60,000 nucleotides of DNA, from contig NW_019773614.1 of the NCBI RefSeq assembly GCF_001039355.2, positions 214,618 through 274,617 of the forward strand, in the 5' to 3' direction. The notes below the pieces were generated by a model, which worked only from the letters and a program-made list of their open reading frames with translations, made no database searches and was not told where the DNA came from. Of the stretch, positions 46,001-55,523 are shown piece by piece. The DNA is from Lingula anatina. Taxonomy: Eukaryota > Brachiopoda > Lingulata > Lingulida > Lingulidae. The position numbers and the translations under genes were made by a program. Every line of letters begins with the position of its first letter. Positions within the stretch are counted from its first letter, which is position 1.

Positions 46001-47573
46001 AATATATATTGGGTGATTGAGTCTCCAGTTGGTTATATAATTGTAAGACCAATGCTTATTACACAGATTCACATTCACATGGTCGAACAAGAGTGGGCAG
46101 TAATTCTTCAGCAAGACTTTCTGCTGTTCCCGAAGACGAAGTTTTAGAGGATCAACCTTCTAACATATTGTCTCCGGCAAGTCCTTCCGGTATGTCCTTT
46201 GCTTATAATTGTACTACTGCTCCTACACAAATGAATACTGTTGAAATCACGTCACTTTCAAATACTAAATCATCTTGGAAATTAAGCCACGCGGAATAAC
46301 TTATATTTTGTTTGAAACAAATTTAAGCGTTAGACCAGCGTTGACGGTCGCTGTGGGTTGTTTAATTATCTTAATAACATGACAAATAATAAAGATTTCA
46401 TATGGAGGAAAATGGGTTTGTTCTTGACAAACCCCCAGATGTATTCATGTTTTATTTGACTGAGTCTTTTCCTATTATCTTCCCCTCACAGATAACGAGG
46501 CTCCGTATGACCACGTGCAAAGAGATGACATGTTCAACCCGTATTGGGCCGAGAATAAAGACCTTGGCAACAACAAGATCGTCCACTTAAAACAGAACGA
46601 AGTTGTTTTCTGGAAAGATCTTATCAAGAAATATCTTTATCCCCTAGAAAGCGACAAGGCACACCAAGAACAAGTTGCGAAAGACCTTAAAGAGCTGAGA
46701 AATAAAGTCACCCTTGGAATTTTCATTGTGAATGCTCTGTTCGTGGTCGTTGTTTTTACCTTGCAACTAGCGAAGGAAGCCACGCAAGGAGTCACGTTAC
46801 CATGGCCATTAAAGTGTCCAGGATATGTAGGATCAGATACCCTGCGACTGGAACCAATTGGAACTGTTTTTCTCCTTTTCTTCGGCGTGGTTTTGCTGAT
46901 TCAGTTGATTGCAATGGTGTTTCATCGCCTGGCAACGTTCTGGCACATCATCGCCACCACCAAAATGTTGGCCACGGATCACGTGCAAGACGCGCTGGAA
47001 GCAGTGAGATCTTTAATCAGAGATAAACCTAAAGACGCCACTCTGAGTTTGGGATCATCTGGTAGTATAGTGAACCTAGACACAGATGCAATGGCCATGA
47101 AGAGAACCCGTACTTTCAGAGGATTCGATCAGAGAGGAAAAAAGGTGAAGAGGACAACAACGATTCGGGAAGTGTTCGACAAGAAATTTGCTGCTCTTGG
47201 ACAAGAACTGAACGAAAACGATGAAATATACGATGATGTTTATAACACAGTCGGCATCACATCTGGCATGTCTCGAAAACGCTCAGTGCGCGCGCTCAAA
47301 TCATGGCGCCAGAGGCGAGAAAAGTTATTCAACCAAGAACGGCTCAATGAAATCAACCAGCAGTGGGACTTGTCACCACAAGATATAAATCGCGAAAGAA
47401 ATAATCTTCGAAAGAGTTTTCTTCGAAATAAACGTGGTCGAGGTCGTGAACCACTTAGTCATGTCACAGAAGATCCAGAATCTGGAAGAAGTAGTCGTAA
47501 CCTAAGCGGTAATGACTCTGACGACGCCAACCCATCTTCTGTGCACGTCAATATGGCAAGGACCGACATGTAG
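29652..47573 (+). CDS. CHS: Chitin synthase, complete, 15 exons, 1671 aa predicted
   Basis: Membrane family-2 glycosyltransferase that polymerises UDP-GlcNAc into chitin. Exons: 29652-29890, 37198-37852, 37996-38799, 39004-39161, 41204-41300, 41595-41737, 41985-42076, 42658-42766, 43121-43274, 43734-43944, 44248-44448, 44744-45144, 45280-45826, 46067-46189, 46492-47573. All phases close. Order: acidic N tail; TM 113-133; Thr-rich loop 183-213; TM cluster to ~620; CATMWHET (679-686); LALDGDVD (849-856, UDP-sugar/metal); [20 protein letters not shown] (955-960); QRRRW (993-997, catalytic); SWGTRE (1177-1182) with TMs between; charged coiled coil (~1189-1206); two C-terminal TMs (~1384-1446); basic C tail. 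There is no myosin head, unlike the myosin-chitin synthases known in molluscs; the length is close to insect enzymes. The start is the first Met after a possible 5'UTR acceptor. Confidence 0.97.
32483..32550. repeat. (CT)n(CA)n followed by (GA)n, self-complementary
   Basis: A CT run (32483-32510), a short CA run, then a GA run (32531-32550). The CT and GA runs can pair as a hairpin on one strand. Confidence 0.85.
32611..32640. mobile_element. Solo end of the CCCTCTACCAGGG MITE family
   Basis: TCCTCTACTAGGGC followed by GACAGATTGATTTTT closely matches the left arm of the 20309 element. No matching right end was found nearby. Confidence 0.55.
33047..33662 (+). mobile_element. 5'-truncated non-LTR retrotransposon (CR1/L2-like LINE)
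   Basis: An open frame (33054-33461) encodes the C-terminal end typical of LINE reverse-transcriptase ORFs: [62 protein letters not shown]. The catalytic RT domain and endonuclease are absent. A short 3'UTR follows and ends in a (ATT)n tail at about 33643-33662. It is a dead insertion in chitin synthase intron 1. The clade assignment is from memory of such tails. Confidence 0.85.
35563..35611. repeat. Two-copy 25-bp tandem repeat
   Basis: Two units of CATGGCCACCAAACCCACAC / CATGGCCACTAAACCCACAC with short spacers. Confidence 0.7.
36675..36805 (+). CDS. CHS: Probable alternative first exon of chitin synthase
   Basis: ATG followed by 43 open codons starting [20 protein letters not shown] and ending in LGRTK plus AG|gtagaa. 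It ends in phase 2, as the canonical exon 1 does, so splicing to 37198 gives ...[15 protein letters not shown] in frame. It is GC-richer than its surroundings and has no acceptor just upstream, which suggests a first exon. It would replace the 79-residue acidic tail and give about 1635 residues. The chance of a matching phase alone is one in three, so this needs transcript support. Confidence 0.5.
39162..41203. other. Chitin synthase intron 4, 2.0 kb
   Basis: Contains a G-run near 39300 and a (GT)n run at 39766-39802. No extra exon seen. Confidence 0.6.
39766..39802. repeat. (GT)n microsatellite
   Basis: About 18 GT units inside chitin synthase intron 4; reading frames over it are low complexity. 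Confidence 0.95.
41301..41594 (+). other. GC-AG intron of chitin synthase
   Basis: The exon ends CGAAAGAAG and the intron starts gcgagttt. The upstream AAG and downstream gAGT match the strong context typical of GC donors. Acceptor is tttacag at 41588-41594. The nearest GT alternative (41304) would shift frame and destroy the KKKPAF...CATMWHE junction. Confidence 0.85.
43038..43070. repeat. (CA)n microsatellite
   Basis: About 16 CA units in chitin synthase intron 8, 50 bp upstream of the exon 9 acceptor. Confidence 0.95.
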
Positions 47574-48240
47574 ATTTTGGATTCTTCATATTGTAGAATC
47601 ATTCAACCCTTTTAGAGTAAATAACTAGTATGACCACTCATTCAAGACTGACCGCGTTACAACATAGGCTATTAATTCAGGACATTTTAAAAGGTCTACA
47701 TGGGCTCCTAGACTGTAATTGTTAAATACTGTATATGCTCATTAAAACGAGTGACGGAGAGGTTGAGATAGCCTAGATCGGTCCTTGTTTTTTCTTAATT
47801 GTGAGAAATTCTGTTGCGTTATATGCCTATATGCCCAGTCATTGTTCGATGCCGTTTTTAAACTGAAATAAGATGCATTGTAGATTCTGTAAGATATTGT
47901 TGATAACATGTGAATATTTTTGTTGTGTCTGAAAGATTTTTGCGATAAGTGATATGGCGCGAACACATTGTATACTAATTGAATATATAAGAATAATGAT
48001 GTGTTAATTACCTTGATTATTTAACGGACTGTAACCTTGTCCTATTATCTTCATATGCCTTTAATGCTTATAAAACACAGCATTCACTTAATCTACCTCC
48101 AATATATTTAATTGTTTTTTTTATGATTTAGATTAAAATTGTATTGTATATAAGAATAATTGGATATCAGTGCTGGTCACGAAACCCAGTTACATGCTCA
48201 TTTAATTCTTTTATGTACTCTAATAAATTAGGAAGTCAAA
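47574..48240 (+). terminator. Chitin synthase 3'UTR with candidate poly(A) signal
   Basis: AT-rich sequence after the stop codon. The clearest signal is AATAAA at 48222-48227, followed by TG/T-rich sequence (TGCTGTGTTTGC), which would give a 3'UTR of about 670 bases. Confidence 0.5.
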
Positions 48241-49364
48241 TATTGCTGTGTTTGCTTTAATCAGGCAGTATTTGCCAAGATAGCATGGAGTGAACGGGCC
48301 TAAATAAGGCCTCACACTGCTTATCTGTTGTCCCATGGACTATTGTCAAAGATGGGCGAATATGTCATTTCAGCTGACCAAATGCAACGGTTGCACGGCC
48401 CCGATGAAAATCGCAGCAGCTTTAATGTTATACCATGAATTCTCTTTCTGATACTTGTGTACAGAAGCGAATCACAACTACACAACGTATATCGAATTGA
48501 ATAATTTTTATTGACATAATTATAGAAGCGTTCATTATATTGCCATGTCAAAAATCTTCTGTATTAATGGACAAACAACTAATTGAGAAAATATTGGAAC
48601 ATGCCTAGAAAGAAATTGAATTGCCGCGAACCGAAGCACGACATAAGAAGACAACTGGACATAGCATAGAGCAGCGTCTTAGCAATGTAATCATCGTATC
48701 AAGACTACTGCAGTATATGGATAGCTATTTCCAAGATTATATTATGATGTTTCACTAACCGTCCCTAGACAAATGTTTTCTAGACTAACAATTTTCAGAC
48801 AGACCCTATTTCAAAAAGTGTTAACGTTTTTTTTTAATAAAAAAGAATTCACTAACATACTTAGCCAATTGCACAACATGTAATAGCGCTTTGAAAAAAG
48901 ACACACAATGCATATTTGTTGAAACGTGCATTTTGATCAACATATCTGAACCGCCAATCCGTGCGACATAGCTATATAAAATTAAATTCATTACACTGTA
49001 CAAAGTATTTTAGTTTTTTTCAAGGTAAACAACTGTCTTACATTACATTCAATGAAACTCGATCAGAACTACATGTACATGTATGTTCGTTTTAAAAGGA
49101 CAGAGGATGTTGTAGGCAATTATATTTGCACAACAAGCTATAAGGGGAGACAGAGAGAATGCTTCCTGATCCACAATAATTCATCGGAGTTGAAAAACAT
49201 GAGAAAAAGTTTTTTCTCCTTGGAATTTGATAATCTAATATTCGTAGAATTTTGCTTTCATAAATGAAACAAATAAGCATGACACAACAAACATTTATAT
49301 TAATAAAACAATAGGATGATGTTTAACTCGTCCTTTTGAGCAACATCAATCATTGGGGTCAAAT
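48241..49364. other. Convergent intergenic / 3'UTR region
   Basis: Space between the 3' ends of chitin synthase and the 7TM receptor gene. No coding exon recognised. A minus-strand AATAAA (plus-strand TTTATT at 48507-48512) could serve the receptor, but it is about 850 bp past its stop. Confidence 0.45.
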
Positions 49365-52300
49365 TTAGATCACGTTTTGCCTCAGAGCGGACCTTTGCTC
49401 GGTCAAAAGCGCGGTTCGTTCGAACCTCTGAAACCTTACCTGCCTACGGGTCTGCTTGAATGTTACGTCACCACGACGTTTCTTTACAGGACACATGCCG
49501 CAAGGCGCTCCACGAAACCGCGGACTACTAACACTAAAGCCCATAATACATGCTCCTTGCAGTAAGCTGAACGCGAACGATGCTATCCACAGGGCACCAG
49601 AGTCCTCCAACATGGCAAAGTATTCAAAGCAAAAAGAAAAACACATCAGTAAACTGACCGTCAAGCACATTGCCAAAAGGTGACAACTGCCAGAGGAAAA
49701 CGCGATTGATATTCGCGAGTGGGTTGTGCTTTGCAAAACAAAAAGCGCGCCAACGGATAGAGCAAGGATAAGCAACATGAGTAGACCCATCGGCAAAACC
49801 ATGAGATAAAGCACGGCAGTAGAGCCTGTTAAACGACATGTTGTATTGCTGCCATATACAATATCAATGGCAGAACATTGGCAAAAATGTAGGACCGTGG
49901 AGAACAGGATAGGAATGAGGGGGGAAACGTAAGCCAAGGCAGCATTAACGAAAAAGCTTGAGGTCCCGTCTTTAATGACCAATGCATCTTCGTTGTGTAT
50001 TTCAAAAATATAGAAAAAACTGCGGATTGACACAAGCGACCACGTAAAGGCGACCAGCTGGAAGTAGTGGGATAAGATGCCTATGGCTTTACAGAGTGGC
50101 GCCATCTGATGGTTTCCTGCAACAACATCGAGGAGGATAAGGAGGTGTAGAAGAAAAACGTTTGCAACATGGTGTTTGTTGTATTCATCAACCACAGTGC
50201 AAAGATTTGGGGAAATAAGGTAACGCATAAACACCAGGAAAATCCATGCCATAGACACAAGATTCAAACTAAGGAATACATAACCTAAATCTAGTGTATC
50301 ATCCATCAAGCTTGTGACATGAACTGTCTTTAAATTAGTATATGCTTTAAGACAGACGCGCAGATTTCCTTTAGCCTCATCAATGGAGAAATGCTCTTTT
50401 TGTATTACCCCTACTTTGTTTTTTAAATAAATGGCGTTGTTGCTTTGACTTATAATTTCGGATGTTGGAACAATTACCACATTACAATACGGCTTGCCCC
50501 GATTCATTGCGTAATCCGTCCATGACATCAGCGGATGCATCGTTAAGTACTCCTCGCATTTCGGACAATACCTCAACAGTGCATGGTACGTCACATTCCA
50601 AACATCTGTCTCTAGTGGATATGCCGTTTCGAAATCTTCAACCAGCCCACGATACTGATATAATAATTCAATAACATTATTCTCTGGCTCATGTGCCACT
50701 TTCATCTGCGCGGGAAAATAGTAACTTCTGCCATCTAGTCCTGCCGTTAAAAGTGCATCACGAAAAAACGATACCACTTCCGAATTACCAATAGGTATAT
50801 TTTTGTTAGAGCGTATTTTCATGTGTTTTGCGAACACATAAGGTGAAATATTTTGCATCACACTCTGACAGGAATGATTCCACGCAGCGTTACCAGGGAA
50901 ACAGTCAAGGTCGAGGCATCCTCCCTGTAGCAAAGATGATATGCATACTGTATACGGAAGAAACATTTTACTCATGCAACTTATACGATATGCTTGGTCT
51001 TAATTGAAACCGTGAAATAGAAAGTGAAGTTGCCTTTAGAGAAACAGATATATCCAGACAGTGCCATAATTCGGCAAATAATAATGAATAAATTGATAAC
51101 AGAGTCTTTTTTCTTTTCACCGGTAAGTTACCTTGTGTGGAGGCACCCGCAAGAGTAACAGCAATTAGAATTGCAATTGTGATAACACACAACATAAACG
51201 AAATTATGATTGGAAGCTTACCTGACCATTGGGCATTTGATTATCATCACAGCTATGCAGATCTATTGGCCAAAACCCGTTGTGTGGTACTATTTTGTTC
51301 CAGTCCAGGTTTACTGTGAAAGTACTCATGACACCCGCGTCCTCCACTGGCGTTAACACATCCTCTGAAATATTAGAGAAGAAGCCTACGTCACAAGCGA
51401 CATTGATAGTTATTGTTTGTACCCATGCCGAGAAATGTTTTAAATGTCGATATGTAACTTTTGTATGCCATAAGACGCAGACGTGCGTATTTGCAAGTTT
51501 CGTTTTGGTGAAAGCTCAGCTGTTACAGTAAACATGTATTCCTGGGTTTTCGTACAGTTGCTAAGTTATGCAACATGCACAGTGGACAAAAAAGTAAAGG
51601 AACAAGCGGAATTATATAACTGAATGGGAAAATGAATTGATTAATCTGTTAATAAATATATATTTATTCCAATTAACTAAGAACAATTCAACTCACCAAC
51701 TGGGCACACGTTACTGGTTGTTAAATGACGTTTTAGGTTGACGTCATTCCCGCAACTGAGACACTGGAGATCGCGAAATATTCGTCTGCGCGGGATTGGG
51801 TCCACTTGGATTAATTCTACAGGGTTAGGTTGATATTTTTTCTTGGAGACATGATCAGGCTCCATGTCAAATGGATCACAGAAGCTGTCGCTCTCGTTCT
51901 CAGTGCAGGGCTCTGTATAATCCTCCTTTTCCCAACAATGTCGAATCGTAGGCGACGTCTCTTCTCTAAATCGCAAGCGACAGTGGCGTGCATCTAGGTC
52001 TTGTAATATAGTTATTGGGTTTAGTCGACTTGGTTCTTCAATTTCAGGTCTTAGCACATACGATCTACGTCCAAAGTCGCAGGTTATTATAGGGTTCCAT
52101 TTTAGAACTTGTTGGGGAGAAAGCCCGTTACAGACTGCGCAGTAGATATTAGGGTACGACACGCCGGTGTCCGGATCAGAAACTGGTAGAAAGGACCATG
52201 GAATTGAGGGGACAGGGTCTTTGGCACACTGTGACCGAAATATATGCGCGTGGTCGGGGCATGAGGTGATGAAAAGATTTTTTTGTCGCCAATCTCTTCC

Positions 52301-52633
52301 TGCCGCCTCCATCGTCAGTAATGGTCCATAATCGGAGGGGACCGTCATACACTTCGTATCATTTGCCTTCATCTTATATTTTTCGGCCTGTGTCTTATCG
52401 ATTGGTGGACTGTTTTCTAGGCGCTTACCACATCGTTTTTCGAAATCATCACAACAGTCATAGTACGGTTCAAGTTGACAAGTCCAGTGGCAACTGCAGG
52501 TGACCTTCAATAAAAGGTCCCCATCGACTCCACATGTCCACTCGTTGGGAGGGATCAAGAGCGGAGGATGTGGATGGAATAATGTTTTGGATACCAGCAT
52601 AGCAAAGGTTACAACAACTGTCAACGGGTCCAT
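49365..52633 (-). CDS. Family-B-type 7TM receptor with SMB-like Cys-rich ectodomain, 879 aa predicted
   Basis: Three exons: 52633-51697, 51364-51222, 50924-49365; phases 1 and 0 close cleanly. The start chosen is the second Met (MDPLTVVVTFAMLVSK, a good signal peptide); an upstream in-frame ATG at 52657 would add eight residues. Residues 34-68 hold seven Cys in the pattern C..CSC...C.......CC......C, ending DCCDDFEKRC, which resembles a somatomedin-B domain missing one Cys. A long Cys-rich ectodomain follows. The 7TM block spans about 574-828. TM3 has LCKAIGILSHYFQLVAFTWS, close to the secretin/adhesion HYF..A.F.W motif, and TM7 has the LQG motif. Cys in TM3 and in the second outer loop can form the usual disulfide. 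No GPS autoproteolysis site was seen, so it is closer to Methuselah-like than to classical adhesion receptors. Ligand unknown. Confidence 0.9.
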
Positions 52634-52784
52634 GACATTATTTGTTGCGCGTCGCAAGTCTCTTTACTGAACGTCTGTGTACGTCTAAGCCGGCAAGTAT
52701 TGTTCCCAAACTAACTCAAACTTCTTTGTGGTATTATTGTGAAATGTTGCCTTTATATAGTCACGGACGTTATTTCCAATGCAG

Positions 52785-54110
52785 TAAATGCGCACACGTG
52801 CGTCACTATAAGTTTCTTAATGAGCACGCCCTTAGCTACAGATAAACCCACCACAGGTGGATACATTGGCTTCATTAAATGTTTGCTGTGGTCATACCAC
52901 TGGAAGTCTTCCAGCATCGTTGCTTGCAGTCACTGGCAAATACTTCATGTTTGAAAGAACCAGTTTTGGAGATATCCCTTGCAAAAACTACATGCCACAC
53001 TTATGAATTAGCGATTAATGCTCTTGTTTAAACTAATACACCCTTTTGGAAGGTGTCAAATATAAAGCTTTGCTGATAATATGATGTTAAAACATTACAA
53101 AATAACTAGGCAATAATTTTGTTTTTTAGTTCTTCTGTTTTTCTGTTTTTTTAGTTTACATTCATGATTAGAACCGGTGTGATCAAGAACTGACGTAAAT
53201 GAAACGTCAATATTCTGATGAGCTTGTTAATGATGCATCCAACCAACTGCTAAAATGTGCACTGCGTTTGCTCTTTGTGAAAGCATGGCACTATATTATA
53301 TACGACTGCACGGAATGATTTAATTTGCCCATCTTAGACGTTAAGTATATGCACAAACGAACAAGAACTTCTACCTCGTTTCGTTGCATTCACGAGTCTA
53401 CTCGAGATAATAAATGCTCACACATGCGTCCCTTTCAGTTGTCTGAGCATGTCCCTAGCTGCATATACGCACCACAGGTGTCGGGTGGATATGTTGGCTT
53501 CATCAGTTTTTTTCATTTGGAGTATGCATGCCCTAGTGTAGACGTTCACTGTAGACGATGCACAAGTTGCTCTGCTATTTTTTTATATCTTTTACCTGCC
53601 TTTTAGGGCGTTGATTGCAAAAGAAAGGACAACAGTGTGACTGTGTACTACTGGTACCGGTGCAGGTAAACATGATACATAAAAAGATCCAAAAGTATAT
53701 ATTTGAAGCAATATTGGTCAAGTCTTTTATCGACTTTGGCCAGGTAGAGAAGTGAGTTCTACTTACTGAATCACTTGTATAATATAGTGGCTCTATTCAT
53801 CATCGGATATCTAATGACGAGGAAATGAAAAAGGAAAGGTCATCATTCAATACCAGCGACAGTAATAAAAACAACGGCACTGAATAACTATCATCTTGAA
53901 TTTAAATTCTGTTGATCAAAAATGTGCCTTTCGAGCGGCTACTAATACAGTCATTATATATAAAGAACGGCATGATCCAGAAATGACGTAAATGAAACAA
54001 ATGCGCCGCACACCAATTATACCGATATGCTCTCTAATGATGAAAACACATTTGCGTGTTCCTTACTTGGTTCCGACTAATTGCTAAAATATTAACTGCA
54101 TTTTCTCTTT
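52785..54110. repeat. Diverged duplications upstream of the receptor gene
   Basis: 52785-52880 and 53401-53500 share AATGC.CACAC.TGCGTC, CCTTAGCT/CCCTAGCTGCA, CACCACAGGTG and GGTGGATA.(A/G)TTGGCTTCAT. About 53160-53280 and 53955-54110 share ACTGACGTAAATGAAAC/AATGACGTAAATGAAAC and the CTGCTAAAAT...CTCTTTG stretch. The order suggests old tandem duplication of 5' flanking DNA. Confidence 0.55.
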
Positions 54111-55136
54111 GAAAAACCATATCATCCTGTACATGTTAATTCAGGTGCAGTTACAGGTTTAATTTGTCCACAAGGCTTTTGTTGTGAAACGAACAGAAAA
54201 TCCGCCAGCACTGTTCTTCTTAGTTGCCCACAAAAAGTAACGGCACGCTGAATTCTATAAAAATGTTGTGTGTTTGTCCTTTTATAAATATAACAGGAAA
54301 GATGAGTGGAAGATTTTGTAACTACATTTATGCTGTGTAGCCTTGACAAAATTCGAGCCCTTATTCATAAGCAAAACAGACGAAAATCATTCGCACTTGA
54401 GGTTTGATATTTGATGTCATTCTTACTTCGCGCTTGATTAATATATTGTTGCTCTATGGAAAATAGCAGATTGGAATTTCGCTGTTTTCAGAAAATGCGC
54501 AGAATCTTTTAAAAACGACAGAAAACAAAACAAATGCATTGGCCTCAATGTACTGGCATTTGTTCACATTGTAACACGGTGAAGAGGTCAATCTTTTTAA
54601 TTTGAAAAGGAAGAGAGTTTCCCTTTCCCTACAATAAGAAACGTTTATCTCTTATGAGACGAAAAAAAAAACATTTTAACCAGCAATGGCGACGCTTACT
54701 TGCATTGGCCTCCAGCCGTTGGGTTTTGGTGGTTGACATTATATTCACAAAGTGGCGACCTTTGAACCTCCACTGCACGACCGTGAAACTGAAAAGGTCG
54801 CCGTTGAAGGCTCAAAGGAGGCCACATGGTTGCCCAAGTCCTTCGAAGACTGCAGACAGAATCTTTTTTTTTTGGCTTCGCCATTAAAACAATAGCCGCC
54901 GTAAATTATTTGAACACGTTCAAACACTCAAACCAAGGTTGCAGATGAGGTTGTTCGTCCAAGTGGCTCGAATACCTGTACAACACAAAGGGGACGGATA
55001 TTTGTGCATCACCATGACGCCATCACCAAACTGGCCTCTTCATAAAGAGTATATAGAATGAGGTAATACATCAGCTCTTCAAAAAATGACATTGATTTTG
55101 TTTGAAAGGTATGTATATATTTATGTGACTTTTGCA

Positions 55137-55149
<13 letters not shown>

Positions 55150-55200
<51 letters not shown>
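55150..55200. repeat. (CA)n(TA)n microsatellite
   Basis: About 20 CA units and then TA units, 100 bp from the 55300 MITE. Confidence 0.95.
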
Positions 55201-55299
55201 GCCATATAAATTCGGTTCACGTGGACAGCACGTTTGGAATATTTAAGTCACTAGTTCTTTTGAGTTTAATCTTATAATACGAAACATATTCGATGCAGG

Positions 55300-55488
55300 T
55301 CTAAGAGCGCATTCTGAACAGCGGACTAACAGATCCGCGGATCAAACATGGCCGACCCACTTTAATGCTTGTTGCGTAATCCCCGCAGGGAATCTATTCA
55401 GTATGTAATCGGGAATTAAGCGACAAGCTTAATTCTTTTATCTTTGATCCGTGGATCTGTTAGTCCGCTGTTATGAATGTGCTCTAAG
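55300..55488. mobile_element. Foldback MITE, 189 bp, in the channel gene 3'UTR
   Basis: The left arm (GCGCATTC, AACAGCGGACTAACAGATCC, GGATCAAA) is repeated inverted at the right end (TTTGATCC, GGATCTGTTAGTCCGCTGTT, GAATGTGC) over about 50 bp with few mismatches. If the ends are GAGCGCATTC/GAATGTGCTC, the flanks are TAA on both sides. Related to 15082-15358. It starts 36 bp after the stop codon of the channel gene, so it is probably transcribed and could form a hairpin in the mRNA. Confidence 0.85.
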
Positions 55489-55523
55489 ATAATCAGTCTT
55501 CAAAGACATGTAAACAATTAGTT

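Larger units (their letters stand above)
52634..55299. other. Intergenic region upstream of the 7TM receptor
   Basis: No conserved coding exon. It contains diverged duplicate segments (52785-52880 with 53401-53500; about 53160-53280 with 53955-54110) and a (CA)n run near 55150. The receptor promoter should lie at its left end. Confidence 0.55.

Noticed and set aside
50925-50975. Upstream Met extension of the last receptor exon (MSKMFLPYTVCISSLLQ)
   Set aside because: It is read-through into the intron; a good acceptor (ttgctacag) at 50925 in phase 0 joins exon 2 (ending MPNGQ) directly.
51143-51195. Minus-strand signal-peptide-like frame (MLCVITIAILIAVTLAGAST) inside the 7TM receptor gene, a possible alternative first exon
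   Set aside because: Its only donor (caag|gtaact) leaves phase 1, while the next receptor exon at 50924 needs phase 0, so it cannot join in frame.
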